Position numbers and translations under genes: made by a program. Under the pieces are notes generated by a model. The model was not told where the DNA came from. It saw nothing but the letters and a program-made list of their open reading frames with translations, and searched no databases. Below, one piece after another: positions 9,831 to 18,280 of a stretch of 64,000 nt of DNA (the stretch's first letter is position 1; every line of letters begins with the position of its first letter). Source of the DNA: Anatilimnocola aggregata. GTDB taxonomy: Bacteria; Planctomycetota; Planctomycetia; Pirellulales; Pirellulaceae. The stretch lies in assembly GCF_007747655.1 (NCBI RefSeq), contig NZ_CP036274.1, forward strand, positions 5,766,001 to 5,830,000, read 5' to 3'.

Positions 9831-10756
9831 GAAGCTGTCTGAAAATGCTATTTTCGCAGCATAGCGTGAGATGTTATTCTGTGGCCAGTTCAGTTGTTGG
9901 AGAGGAATGGTACGGGTTGATCTTGAACAGTTTTATCGAGGAGCGCGAGGCATGGACGCCGTCTATCCGAGTGAATTGAGTGATGCGGAATGGCAGGTGG
10001 TTGAGCGGTTGCTGCCAGCTCCAAAGCCGCGCGGCCGCAAGCTGGAGATCGGTTGGCGGCGAATCCTGGACGGCATCTTCTACGTGAACAAAGAAGGTTG
10101 TCAGTGGCGAGCTTTACCGAAGGAATTTGGCAAGTGGCAATCGTTCTATCACTACTTTCGCCTGTGGCGCATCGATGGCACCTGGCAGCGGGTGAACGAT
10201 GCATTGCGTCGCCTGGAGCGCAAAGCGCAGGGTCGCAAGGCCGAGCCTTCGGTCGGCATCATGGATAGCCAGTCGGCGAAAACGACCGCAAAGAAGGGGC
10301 TCGCGGCTATGACGCTGGCAAGAAGATCTGCGGTCGCAAGCGGCACTTGATGGTCGACACGCAGGGACTGGTGCTTACCGCTCTCGTGCATCCAGCCGAC
10401 ATTCAAGATCGCGACGGCGCGAAGCTGCTGATCGAGCAAATGAAATGCACGCTTCCTCGCTTGCGAACCGTGTTCGCCGACGGCGGCTACGCCGGCCAGT
10501 TGGTCGACTGGTTTTGGGACTCGGTCCGCTGGAACTTGGAAATCGTCAAGCGAACCGCCACGGCGGGCTTTCAACTTCTCCCCAAACGCTGGATCGTCGA
10601 ACGTACCTTCGCCTGGCTGAGCCAATATCGCCGCCACAGCCGCGACTACGAAGAATTGCCAGAGACCAGCGAAGCCATGATCTACGTCAGCATGATCCGG
10701 CTGATGCTCCGCAGAGCAGGCAAACGGAAGGCAAACGCTTGATTTTCAGACAGCTT
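9831..10756 (+). mobile_element. IS5-family insertion sequence, IS427/IS1031-like
   Basis: The 926-base element is bounded by inverted repeats GAAGCTGTCTGAAAAT (9831-9846) and its complement ending at 10756. TGA flanks both ends directly (9828-9830 and 10757-10759), which fits the TNA target duplications known for the IS1031-type subgroup. It contains one transposase in two overlapping frames. Ends and coding content look recent compared with the other IS relics here, so it may still be mobile. Confidence 0.8.
9952..10742 (+). CDS. IS5-family transposase, two frames joined by -1 shift
   Basis: The first frame (ATG 9952, after GAGCGCGAGG) runs to 10350 and carries the DUF4096-like head LSDAEWQVVERLLP, the LDGIFYVNKEGCQWRALP segment and the first DDE aspartate in IMDSQSAKTT. 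The second frame, open from 10269 and shifted by -1, continues with RGYDAGKKICGRKRH, the second aspartate in VFADGGYAG and the glutamate in WIVERTFAWL. Two overlapping frames joined by -1 frameshifting are known for the IS427 group, so this is probably programmed rather than damage; A-AAG at 10290-10293 is one possible slip site. All three catalytic residues are present. A sequencing indel would look the same. Confidence 0.75.
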
Positions 10757-10855
10757 CTGAGCACTCTTATCCTGCACCGTCACCACTGGCTTGTGGTGGC
10801 TGCCCGTTTCGCGATCCCTGTCGTAAGTGGCCAGGCTAACAGTTAAGAATCAGTT

Positions 10856-10898
10856 GGCCCCGGTCGCTCGCCAGGCGGCCGGGGCCGATAAAGCTTTT
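10856..10898 (+). terminator. Candidate intrinsic terminator
   Basis: GGCCCCGG at 10856-10863 pairs perfectly with CCGGGGCC at 10879-10886 around a 15-base loop, followed by a T-rich stretch (CTTTTCTTT). It lies about 115 bases downstream of the IS5 transposase stop and would terminate plus-strand transcription. Confidence 0.5.
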
Positions 10899-10914
10899 CT
10901 TTAGCATGTGGGAT

Positions 10915-10957
10915 CCGGGGCTGTTAACCGCCGGTTCGCAGGTTCGAGTACTGAGAG
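10915..10957 (+). other. tRNA-like 3' fragment resembling tRNA-Asn(GTT)
   Basis: The sequence reads GGGGCTGTTAACCGCC, which resembles an anticodon arm with loop CTGTTAA, then GCAGGTTCGAGT, which resembles the start of a T arm. The expected closing CCTGC is degraded to ACTGA, and no 5' half exists upstream. It may be the scar of an integration event at a tRNA gene. The resemblance is partial. Confidence 0.35.
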
Positions 10958-11046
10958 GGGCAGCTTTGTCGTGCTGGCCATTCTCCCGATTGTGGTTGCC
11001 GACCGGAGGAGTCGCTAAGTCGCTTTTCCATCGCATTTTGATCCAG

Positions 11047-11096
11047 CGATGGCGAGAACTCGCGCGAAAAGTCCCAAATGTCGTGGTTCTCAGCAC
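11047..11096 (+). repeat. Solo IS3/IS481-like terminal repeat
   Basis: ATGGCGAGAACTCGCGCGA, then AAAGTCCCAAATGTCGTGG and the TTCTCAGCAC boundary, match the terminal repeat at 27356-27403 with a few changes. No transposase adjoins it. Confidence 0.6.
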
Positions 11097-11176
11097 GGCA
11101 AGATCTCGCACGGAATGGCTAGCAATATGTCAAACAGGTTTGCATTAAGGGAGCAGAACGCGTCCCCTGGAACAAG

Positions 11177-11620
11177 CTAACGATCCCGCCAAAAACGCTG
11201 CATTTCTAGATAAGTAAAAGATGCCGACCAAGTAATAAGCATAAGGCCAAGCAGAGCTTCCATTGCGGCAATAAACCGCAGCGGGCCAGTTGGAAAAAGG
11301 TCACCGTACCCGACCGTCGTATAGGTCATGGAGGAGTAGTACACGTAATCCAACACTCCTTGACTGTGGTCGCCTTTCAGGTCGCCGAGTCCACCATGCC
11401 ATTCGGCCAACATGATGCCGCCGGCAAAAATCCATATCTCGACAATGTGTACCACCAGTAACGCACATATCAGCAACGCGATGCGGGGCCGACCAACCCA
11501 GGCCAGTCTGCCTAGAACTGTTGAAAGCATATTGAGCACTTCGTAGTGGAGCAGAACATTAACCAGGACAAGTCCAGCAGCGATTAGGGTTACTACGACA
11601 ATTCCATGGGTTGTATACAT
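11177..11620 (-). CDS. Two-helix potassium channel
   Basis: The 147-residue protein contains the K+ selectivity filter in TYTTVGYGDLFPTG, preceded by a pore helix (DYVYYSSM). It has hydrophobic helices before (ALLICALLVVHIVEIWIFAGG) in shortened form and after (AAMEALLGLMLITWSASFTY), plus an extra N-terminal hydrophobic helix near residues 7-26. This is the Ion_trans_2 / KcsA-type layout, with an added N-terminal segment and no cytoplasmic RCK domain. It should form a tetrameric inner-membrane K+ channel. The gene appears intact, starting at the ATG that ends at 11620. It has no obvious operon partner. Confidence 0.8.
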   Translation of the reverse strand: MYTTHGIVVVTLIAAGLVLVNVLLHYEVLNMLSTVLGRLAWVGRPRIALLICALLVVHIVEIWIFAGGIMLAEWHGGLGDLKGDHSQGVLDYVYYSSMTYTTVGYGDLFPTGPLRFIAAMEALLGLMLITWSASFTYLEMQRFWRDR

Positions 11621-11700
11621 CCGCAGTGACCACTTCTCTGTTCACGCTAATCAAGCAGGACTTTAGCAAAAGGCAGATGGTTCGCGGTCATTTTATTGGG

Positions 11701-12225
11701 TTATCGCCTTTCTGACCAGGATGGAGCGGCCAGCAGGCAGGCTGAATCGGCGACACAAAATCGTCGGGTTTGATCGTGAGGATACCTGCAGCGTCCCTTC
11801 CATCGCCTGGTACGCCGCATGAACCGAGGGCCGCAAATGTTCTCAAGCCCTATACCTACTGTCCGTGGAACGACCTGGACAACCTCCCAGCCCAGTAAGC
11901 CAAGCTTTCGGACGCCGGGGATATCGAAGCCGATATTCATCTGCTCGCCCAAGAGCTCCGAATCGACAGGAAGGTAAACCGTATCGTAAAGAAACACAGA
12001 GTGCCCCTCTCGAAGCCGACTTTGCAAACGGTTCTTTATCGCTTCAACACGACTTCTCGCTTCCGCCTCCTCAATTCTCTTCTGTTCTTCAGCCTCTGCT
12101 TCCAGAATGCGTTCGAACTCATCCTGTTCTGCTGCCAGATCGCGTTCTAACTTGTAAGGATAGATTCCGCGTTGCTTCGCAAGCGTAAGTGCAGCGCTCT
12201 CATTGTCGGCTGAAATGCGAACCCT
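11701..12225 (-). pseudogene. N-terminally truncated protein with coiled coil and DUF4177-like end
   Basis: The believable part reads from ISADNESAALTLAKQRGIYP through a highly charged coiled coil (LEAEAEEQKRIEEAEARSR) to a C-terminal domain with YDTVYLPVD, LGLLGWEVVQVVPRTVG. The last segment recalls DUF4177-like small domains. Upstream of about 12225 the minus frame stays open, but only because it is antisense to a different gene, so the N-terminus is lost. After the GLENI segment the other minus frames read better, hinting at a frameshift near the end. No start codon can be assigned. The gene appears broken at a rearrangement junction. Confidence 0.5.
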
Positions 12226-12231
12226 CTGCTC

Positions 12232-12837
12232 GGCACCCGTCTTCGCGTCGGCACCCGGAACAACTACAACGAAACGATTAACTTCACCAGTGAAGCCTTC
12301 ATTCAGGTTGTCGAAGACGATCAAGGACTGGCCAACATCGGCCGCGGTGGCGACGACTATTTCGAACCCCTGACGGTTACTGCTGATCTCGCCGGCCGCG
12401 GGCCACAAACCTTTGCGGTGCAACATCAGGATCCGACCCTGGGTGACCTGGGCATTTATGAAGTGGTAGTCGAAGTCTTCAGTCAAGGTCCGCCGCCGGG
12501 GCCTGCTCCCAGCCCGTTTCCTCCGGCCCCAGTCGTTATCCCTTCGCCCAGCACTACGCAACTCGCGGGCAGCTTTTGGCATGAAGCTCAGGTCGGTCAG
12601 ATACTGGTCTACAAGATTGATCGGGCTGGTTTCAACCAACTCACCTGCACGGTCACCACGCTGCAGAATGGCCGAGTGGTGGCCGTCAGCCCGCCGCAAG
12701 CTTGCCAATACAATCGCAACACCGGCATGCTGCAGCTGGGCGACGAAGGAACGTTCCAAGTCACGTTCACCCAAGCTCGCGGCCAATCAGGCCTGAAGTT
12801 GACCGACTTCCGCGGCAACGCTCGGCTGTGGAATTAG
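12232..12837 (+). pseudogene. 5'-truncated hypothetical gene with Pro-rich linker
   Basis: From about 12232 the plus strand reads with clear coding composition: RNNYNETINFTSEAFIQVV, a Gly/Asp-rich stretch, FAVQHQDPTLGDLGIYEVVV, a proline-rich linker (PPPGPAPSPFPP), then SFWHEAQVGQILVYKIDRA and a beta-rich end finishing LTDFRGNARLWN. An in-frame stop (12211-12213) lies just upstream, and no start fits, so the 5' part is missing. A clean intrinsic terminator follows at 12879. I do not recognise the family; the beta-rich pattern suggests a secreted protein. It may be read only if a fusion transcript exists. Confidence 0.5.
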
Positions 12838-12876
12838 TACCCACGAGTAAGTTCGCTCTACTCTGCAAATGCAACA

Positions 12877-12908
12877 AGACCTCCTGGAGCATATCTGGGA
12901 GGTTTTTT
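12877..12908 (+). terminator. Intrinsic terminator
   Basis: ACCTCC at 12879-12884 pairs with GGAGGT at 12898-12903 and runs into a six-T tract. It lies 41 bases after the stop of the plus-strand gene at 12837, supporting that strand as the real one there. Confidence 0.7.
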
Positions 12909-13024
12909 CATGCGAGGCGGAAGCTAAGGGCAATCGGACGAAAGATAGACAAAGCCAACTCGATCGAATACCGTCTGGACGTGGCAGCAGTCGATTGTCG
13001 AGTGGCGAGAAAACGAGGTTAAAT

Positions 13025-13438
13025 ATGAAATTCGGACAAACGGCATTCTCGGTTTTGCTTATCGCCATCAGTGGTGTCCTGTTCGCAGCGGAGAAGTCTG
13101 CAGATGAGGTGAAGGTCGACAAGTTGGATCTGACTAAGAACGCCAGCTACAAGTCCGGCCCTTGGGACTACCGTTACATCGTGCTGGAGGAAGGTCCACA
13201 CAAAGGCTATATGCAGGGATTCTTAAGTCACAGCGGCAAGGAGCTGCTCGATCCGAAGGACGCGAAAGCTTTCATCAGTACGCCCTGGGGCTGGCTGCAG
13301 TGGACGCCGCGTTCACTGAGCGGGCGCGGCAACTGGTTGCCTGTGAAGGAGAAGCCTGCGACGGGGCGTGAGTTACCCGACCCGGCGAAGCACCCGGAGC
13401 TCATTTCGAACCCACCTCCACAGCCAGGACGACCGTGA
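13025..13438 (+). CDS. Small secreted protein of unknown function
   Basis: ATG 13025 follows ACGAGG with good spacing; the frame is open further upstream, but that part overlaps a terminator and is unlikely to be coding. The 137-residue product begins with a classical Sec signal peptide (MKFGQTAF, then a hydrophobic core ending FAAEK). The mature part is rich in Trp, Gly and Pro (YKSGPWDYRYIVLEEGPHKG, STPWGWLQWTPRSLSGRG) and ends in a proline-rich tail. I do not recognise the family. It is probably a periplasmic or surface protein of the kind common as orphans in planctomycetes. Confidence 0.65.
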   Translation: MKFGQTAFSVLLIAISGVLFAAEKSADEVKVDKLDLTKNASYKSGPWDYRYIVLEEGPHKGYMQGFLSHSGKELLDPKDAKAFISTPWGWLQWTPRSLSGRGNWLPVKEKPATGRELPDPAKHPELISNPPPQPGRP

Positions 13439-14128
13439 TCTTTCGAGTCGTCCAACCGCTTGGACCGCCGAGGGCCTTTAAGGCATGCCGGTCGGGGCAG
13501 CGGGGTGTACAGAAGTCGTCGCCAACGTGAGCTGCATGTGTCGATTCGGTAAGGCTGAGCCGCCTCAGAGCGTCCCCTGGTCGCCACTTGAAAGCCTCAT
13601 TTGATCGGTACAACGCTCGCTTAAAACTGATCTAAAATGCCGCTTGTGGGGCGAGTTAGGTGGGCGAAACGAAGGCTTGAGGGCAGTAGTGGAGGTCGTC
13701 GCTGATTCGAGGTTGTTGCTCGGTATTGGCGTCGGAGGTCAGTGGTCCAGCTCTGGTTGATCTGAGCAAATTGGCAACCGCTGCACTCATCAGAATCGCC
13801 CGATTCGGAGTTGTGGAGGTTAACCTTCCGAATGGGTTTGCGGGCCTCGAAAGTGTGGCTGTGACCAGGGCACTAGGCATTTGGGAAAATCGAATTGGTC
13901 GCCTGCCCGCATGGCAGGCAGGTGCCATTGAATTGCGGTTTTGAATGGGCCTCGGACGAGTGGATTCGTGCCTATAGGTCGGCAGACAAGCCGGTTTTCA
14001 ATGCCACTTCATGCCAGCCAAGCGCCGGGGACGAACGGCAAATAACCTCATAGACCGCACTGGCAAGAGTTACGTTATACGGTCGCTCAACAGGTATGCA
14101 GAAGACTATCCAAACGGGGCAGGCAGCC
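13439..14128. other. No supportable gene
   Basis: Open frames here are short, overlap on both strands and lack ribosome sites or coding composition. I see no structured RNA or obvious repeat in these 690 bases. Confidence 0.4.
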
Positions 14129-14344
14129 ATGTTCAAATTCACTTTGCGAGACGGTGCAGTAGTACTCGCAGCCGGCGTGCTGATTGTGGGTTTGGCCGGT
14201 ATTGCCGTTGCCATTAGCTGGCTCCGAAACGACCCCAACACCAAGGCCGGCAGTCTGCGGCGAGGTCTGGATGGGGTGGGCAAAGAGACCGACCGACGTG
14301 ACCGCGAGATCGAAGAATTGACGGGGTCGCCGGTGGGTAGGTAA
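14129..14344 (+). CDS. Small single-pass membrane protein
   Basis: The start MFKFTLRDG matches the MF(K/R)F(S/T)(I/L)RD opening common to many small planctomycete membrane proteins. A hydrophobic helix of about 22 residues follows (AVVLAAGVLIVGLAGIAV), then a charged tail with RRDREIEELTG. The product is 71 residues. Function unknown. An alternative start 33 bases upstream would add a non-hydrophobic extension; I prefer ATG 14129. Confidence 0.45.
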   Translation: MFKFTLRDGAVVLAAGVLIVGLAGIAVAISWLRNDPNTKAGSLRRGLDGVGKETDRRDREIEELTGSPVGR

Positions 14345-14499
14345 GTCGCTGCGAAGCCTACTGTACACTTCGCCCTTGCCTCTGTTAGCAGGGGATTGGA
14401 GCGAACATTGCCGGCACTGTCCCCGCCATCAATACCGAGGAGTAGAATGCTCTCCGCCAACATCCAAGCCAGCATTGCAGCACCCGAAACGAGTGCCAC

Positions 14500-14619
14500 A
14501 TGTTCAAACTCAAGTCTCTCCTCGCTCTGATCGCCCTACTTTGCCTCCCGACGTTTACCGTTAGGTCGCGGGCTGCTGACCGGCCCAACGTGATCGTGAT
14601 TTTGGCCGATGACAAGTAG
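14500..14619 (+). pseudogene. Sulfatase N-terminal remnant
   Basis: From ATG 14500 the sequence reads a signal peptide (MFKLKSLLALIALLCLP) and then ADRPNVIVILADDK before a TAG at 14617. RPNVIVILADD is the hallmark opening of formylglycine-dependent sulfatases, supplying the first metal-binding aspartates. Everything after it, including the CxPxR active site, is absent. It is a deletion relic of a secreted sulfatase, a family strongly expanded in planctomycetes. Confidence 0.65.
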
Positions 14620-15317
14620 CACCAAACGCGTATCGGGGGTCGCTTTGTGCAAGAAATAGCCGAGAAGCGAGCTATCGCCGATTCAAGAGGGGATCGTGTT
14701 GAACTCAGTCGAATTAACTACACATTGCTACAGCAGATCTGCATGGTTGCTGGTTCGACTAAACGGCTTCCGCACTTCGATTGCTCCGGCTGTGGAAATC
14801 GCCGTTCAATCCGTTCAAAATCATCAGGTGCGACAGCATCGGCCAGACCTTTGACCGGCTTATGGCCAGAACAGAATAGCCCGGCCTTTTTTGGGCTGAT
14901 ATCCCATGGCGGAACTGCAACGTGAGTAATCTTCCATCGATCAGCCCGCTGCAATTCGTTGCTGCTAGCTCCGTTCCTGGGGGCCAAAAGCAGCGAGGTT
15001 TGTGCCACCGAAAAATGCCGCGGTTGCGCGTCATTCCGTGGCGCTGGACGAGTCGCCGGTGTCATCACCGAATTAGCATGCCGAACAGGTCGTCGTCGAC
15101 GCCGTCATCGATGGCAAAAGCCGAAGATAACCAAGTTTGGGAAGAAACTGATGTCACTCCGATTTAAGGGGCCGACCTCGGTGGTTTATCAGGCCAAAGT
15201 AGTCGCCCATAGCGCAGTATTGAAAGCTATGCTATCGGTATCGGTATCGGCTCGAGTTGTAACGAATACTCTGAAGAATCCGTCCAATTTACCTGCCTTA
15301 TTTTGGAGATTGCCTCG
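14620..15317. other. No supportable gene
   Basis: Beyond the sulfatase stop the sequence does not continue that gene in any frame. Open frames are short and conflicting. The last 20 bases hold a GGAG ribosome site for the next gene. Confidence 0.4.
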
Positions 15318-15941
15318 ATGGTTAAGTCTGTTTTCCCCGTTGGTTACGCGTCGCTACTCAGCGTCGTGATGTTTGCGCTGAGCCCATCGACGACCTTTGC
15401 TCAGAATGCGAACGACGATAATCCAGAACCCGTAGAAGCCACTGAATTTCAATCTGCTCAGGCTCTACCGCTCGTTGACGGAGTAGGAAACGCCAATCCA
15501 CCGCAGTCGAAAGGCATCAAGAAATTGGGAGGCACGTATCGTTCGGATACGTTAGGTGGCGAGTTTCTGTGTCAGTACATGCGCATCACGATCGGCGGCC
15601 GACAAAACGGTCAATCATTCGTGTTTTGGGGCGCCCGGGCCATCTCGCTTGATCGCGATTCGCCACTACGCGACCTCCGCATGCAGATGAGCGATGGCAC
15701 CGTTGAGAAGTTCCAACCCGGAGACGTATTGACACGGCTCGACGATATCAAAGTCGACGAAGATAAATTTCAAGATCGTAAAGGCATTTGGCAGATGCCG
15801 CAACTTGATGAACACTTCGGGCCGACTTCGGTTCGCTGGATCAAGACCGGGCATTCTCACGTCAACGTCGGCCAGATCATGCTCGACAACGACGCTACGC
15901 GAGGCATCGGTGGCGGACGCGTTGCGCCGGTTACACCGTAG
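15318..15941 (+). CDS. Secreted protein of unknown function
   Basis: ATG 15318 is placed nine bases after GGAG; a TTG 15 bases upstream is the only competitor. The 207-residue product starts with a Sec signal peptide (MVKSVFPVGYASLLSVVM, cleavage near TFAQ). The mature part has a Gly/aromatic region (GGEFLCQYMRITIGGRQNG) and a segment, FQPGDVLTRLDDIKV, that recalls the loop of PDZ-type domains. No catalytic motif is seen. A strong hairpin lies just downstream. Function unknown. Confidence 0.65.
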   Translation: MVKSVFPVGYASLLSVVMFALSPSTTFAQNANDDNPEPVEATEFQSAQALPLVDGVGNANPPQSKGIKKLGGTYRSDTLGGEFLCQYMRITIGGRQNGQSFVFWGARAISLDRDSPLRDLRMQMSDGTVEKFQPGDVLTRLDDIKVDEDKFQDRKGIWQMPQLDEHFGPTSVRWIKTGHSHVNVGQIMLDNDATRGIGGGRVAPVTP

Positions 15942-15963
15942 ACCCGATTTGATCGCCAGAATT

Positions 15964-15996
15964 GACTTTCTCCGCAATCGCTCTGCGGAGAAAGTC
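15964..15996 (+). terminator. Strong hairpin, possible terminator
   Basis: GACTTTCTCCGCA (15964-15976) is perfectly complementary to TGCGGAGAAAGTC (15984-15996) around a 7-base loop. It lies 23 bases after a stop codon. There is no downstream T tract, so it may act as a Rho-assisted terminator or an mRNA-stabilising hairpin. Confidence 0.5.
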
Positions 15997-16125
15997 GATC
16001 GTTATTCAACAGTTCTTCGTACGCATCAGCCAGTTGAGCATTTTTAGAGGGGAATGACTTTCATTCCTGCGCGAATTGCAGTTGGCACCCGCAAGCCTAC
16101 TTAATCTATTGAGAATGGAAACGTT

Positions 16126-16629
16126 ATGAATTCGAATCGTACAAACGGCAGCCTCTGCCGCCGAGTGGCAATCTATGCCTTGGCCATGATTGCGATGTTC
16201 TGTTGCTTTGCAGGCGCTTTCACGACTTCCCTGACTGCTGAAGAAGCCGAGTTGGAAGTCGTCCAGGTTGAGTCAACTTCGTTTGTTGTCCTTCGTCAGG
16301 TTTTCAAAAGTGGCGAGCAAATCGAATGGACAGTACACGAGCTCGGAAGTCCGTTTTCGGTTACAACGAAAGCGACGAAGAACTACGCCGACGACCCCCG
16401 TTTTCGTACTATCAAAAGGGGAATCGAGGCGTTAGAGAAAGTTAAAAAATACGAAGACCCCAAAAGTGTGGCTGTTCCCGCAACAGGTTCTGCCGTGACT
16501 AGCGGCGGTCTCGAAGGCGAGATGAGCCTTCTCTTCGTCGTCAATGGAGACAGTTGCTTTGGCTACTCGACCACAAAAGCAATTGACATCAAATCGATTC
16601 GAAAGTTCAGTTGGACAACATTCGAGTAA
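16126..16629 (+). CDS. Secreted protein of unknown function
   Basis: The 167-residue product opens with a long n-region (MNSNRTNGSLCRRVAIYA) and a hydrophobic core with CCFAGAF, a likely signal peptide. The mature part is mixed alpha/beta with VVLRQVFKSGEQIEWTVHEL and a C-terminal IKSIRKFSWTTFE. No known motif is recognised. It precedes another secreted-protein gene on the same strand by less than 100 bases, so they may be co-transcribed. Confidence 0.6.
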   Translation: MNSNRTNGSLCRRVAIYALAMIAMFCCFAGAFTTSLTAEEAELEVVQVESTSFVVLRQVFKSGEQIEWTVHELGSPFSVTTKATKNYADDPRFRTIKRGIEALEKVKKYEDPKSVAVPATGSAVTSGGLEGEMSLLFVVNGDSCFGYSTTKAIDIKSIRKFSWTTFE

Positions 16630-16712
16630 TTGGATTTGCACTGATCGGCGGCGTTGCTGAAAGTCAGTTAATAATGCCCCTCGCCCTTTATTCGCCTATA
16701 ACAGGAACAACG

Positions 16713-17444
16713 GTGTCAACTACCTTCGCGCGTCTTGTGATCGTCCTATTCGGCATCTTGGGCGGTTTGTCCTCCGGGCAAGATGCGCCGCCGCCGAAAT
16801 TGGATGTGCCAAGGAAGCCGGCCGCGATGTATGTGCCTCCGCCCCCCCCGACAACGGACCAGATGCGGGCCGAGATGAACGGGCTGTTTCTGCCTTCCGG
16901 TTTTCAGCACGAACCGTTGCTCAGTCCCAATGGCGAGGTCGGCGGGCTGATCACCGGGCCGGATAAATTCAAAATTGCCTACTGGGTCATGCCACCCTTC
17001 GGTTCTCGACTTGCTCCCGGTCAGGTTGCGTTCGAGTCGTTAGCGATGAAGTTGAAGGCGGGCAAGCACCAATGGTCGCGAGAGCAGTACGTCAGCGACG
17101 AATTGATCCAACTCACTCTGGCATCCGATAACACGCTCGCGGTTTCCTATCCCAATCGCGGCGTCAATATGTCTTGCAACGTGAATGGTCCGGGGCAATT
17201 GTCCGATGCACTTCTGATGGCTCTCTCCATCACAAATACCGTCCGACGTCTGTCGTGGGACAAGGCTAAAGAGTTGTTTGAAAAAGGCGGTGTGAAATCC
17301 TGCACAATGTTTCACACGGGCGTCGTGTTCATTCACATGGCAGATGAAACGCGTTTCGAAACTAGGCAACCCAGCAGTGGCGCTCTGATCGCACTCATCC
17401 GAGCTCTCGGCAAGGAAGACAAGATCGGAATCGCTACGGACTGA
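16713..17444 (+). CDS. Secreted protein of unknown function
   Basis: The frame is open from 16611, but the signal peptide core (ARLVIVLFGILGGLSSG) fits a GTG start at 16713, preceded by AGGAA; ATG 16674 is an alternative. The mature region begins with a proline-rich stretch (KPAAMYVPPPPPTTDQ) and continues as a 220-residue domain with GFQHEPLLSPNGEVGGLITG and a C-terminal LIALIRALGKEDKIG. I do not recognise the family. Location is probably periplasmic. Confidence 0.6.
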   Translation: MSTTFARLVIVLFGILGGLSSGQDAPPPKLDVPRKPAAMYVPPPPPTTDQMRAEMNGLFLPSGFQHEPLLSPNGEVGGLITGPDKFKIAYWVMPPFGSRLAPGQVAFESLAMKLKAGKHQWSREQYVSDELIQLTLASDNTLAVSYPNRGVNMSCNVNGPGQLSDALLMALSITNTVRRLSWDKAKELFEKGGVKSCTMFHTGVVFIHMADETRFETRQPSSGALIALIRALGKEDKIGIATD

Positions 17445-17445
17445 T

Positions 17446-17757
17446 CGGCGGGGTCGTTGAAACCAAGCACTTTCGTGAGATAGGTGCGCGACTGATCGAT
17501 GCCCTTGCCGGCCACGTCTTGAACACTCAATTTTAGATTCTGGCTCTGCCGGACCTGTTCACAGATGATTGCCAGATGGTGCTCTAAGAAGGAATAGATC
17601 GCGACAAGTGTCGAACTATTGCACAAGGCTGGGAACTCCTCCTTGAGGTTGCTCTCATCGCCCATGTACCAGCCGTATGCCTCGTGGGCTTCGTTCTCGG
17701 TCAGCGTTTGAAGTTTCGAAGTGAATTCGGCTTCAAGTTGAACGCTTTCATTTTGCA
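17446..17757 (-). pseudogene. Hypothetical gene truncated by an IS end
   Basis: On the minus strand, residues such as YGWYMGDESNLKEEFPALC and VAIYSFLEHHLAIICEQVRQ read as a genuine helical protein. The frame enters from the IS terminal repeat at 17758, so the N-terminus is replaced by IS sequence. The C-terminus runs into sequence antisense to the secreted-protein gene, so it is truncated too. About 100 residues remain. Family unknown. Confidence 0.5.
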
Positions 17758-18170
17758 GTGCTGAGAACCACAACATTTGGGAGTTTTCTGCGCGAGTTCT
17801 CGCCACCGCTGCTGCTCAAAGTCGCGGACTTTTCGTTGGCCGGAGTGCGGTTGCCGGAAGGCACCGCTAAGACACGGCTGCTGAGAGCCATTGACCGCTC
17901 CCGATCGCATTTCACCGTGCGTGCCGTGCTCCGCATGGTGGGCTTGTCTCACACCAGGTACCACGCCTGGAGCAACGAGACGCGTTGCAGCCTGGCCGAC
18001 CAAGCGTCGTGTCCGCGCAGTTCGCCGCAGCGACTCACGCAGCAGGAAGTCCAGGCGATCCGGGACATGGTCACGGCCGATGAGTACCGACATGTGCCGA
18101 CCGGAACGCTGGCCCGGTTGGCGGTACTTCGGTTGCACTCGTTCTCTTCGCTCCAAAGCGGACGAGCGCG
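17758..18170 (+). mobile_element. Internally deleted IS3/IS481-like element fragment
   Basis: The terminal repeat (17758-17806) is fused to the middle of a transposase: LLRAIDRSRSHFTVRAVLRM, a SRYHAW-like segment HTRYHAW, SSPQRLTQQEVQAIRDMV and YRHVPTGTLARLA. The corresponding part in the longer copy is encoded at about 26190-26470. The N-terminal HTH part and the whole DDE domain are missing. It is a dead fragment. Confidence 0.65.
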
Positions 18171-18280
18171 CCGCCCAGGCCTGGAGTTGGTCAGTCGGTG
18201 CTCTTGCCGGGATTTCTATCGGCATAGGCATTCGGATATCGAGGCCTCATTTTATTCGCGGCGAATGGCTAATTGCGCCA

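Noticed and set aside
12230-12786. N-terminal half of a 361-residue minus-strand frame
   Set aside because: It is antisense to a plus-strand stretch with better coding composition and a terminator in the right place. Only the part below about 12225 looks genuine on the minus strand.
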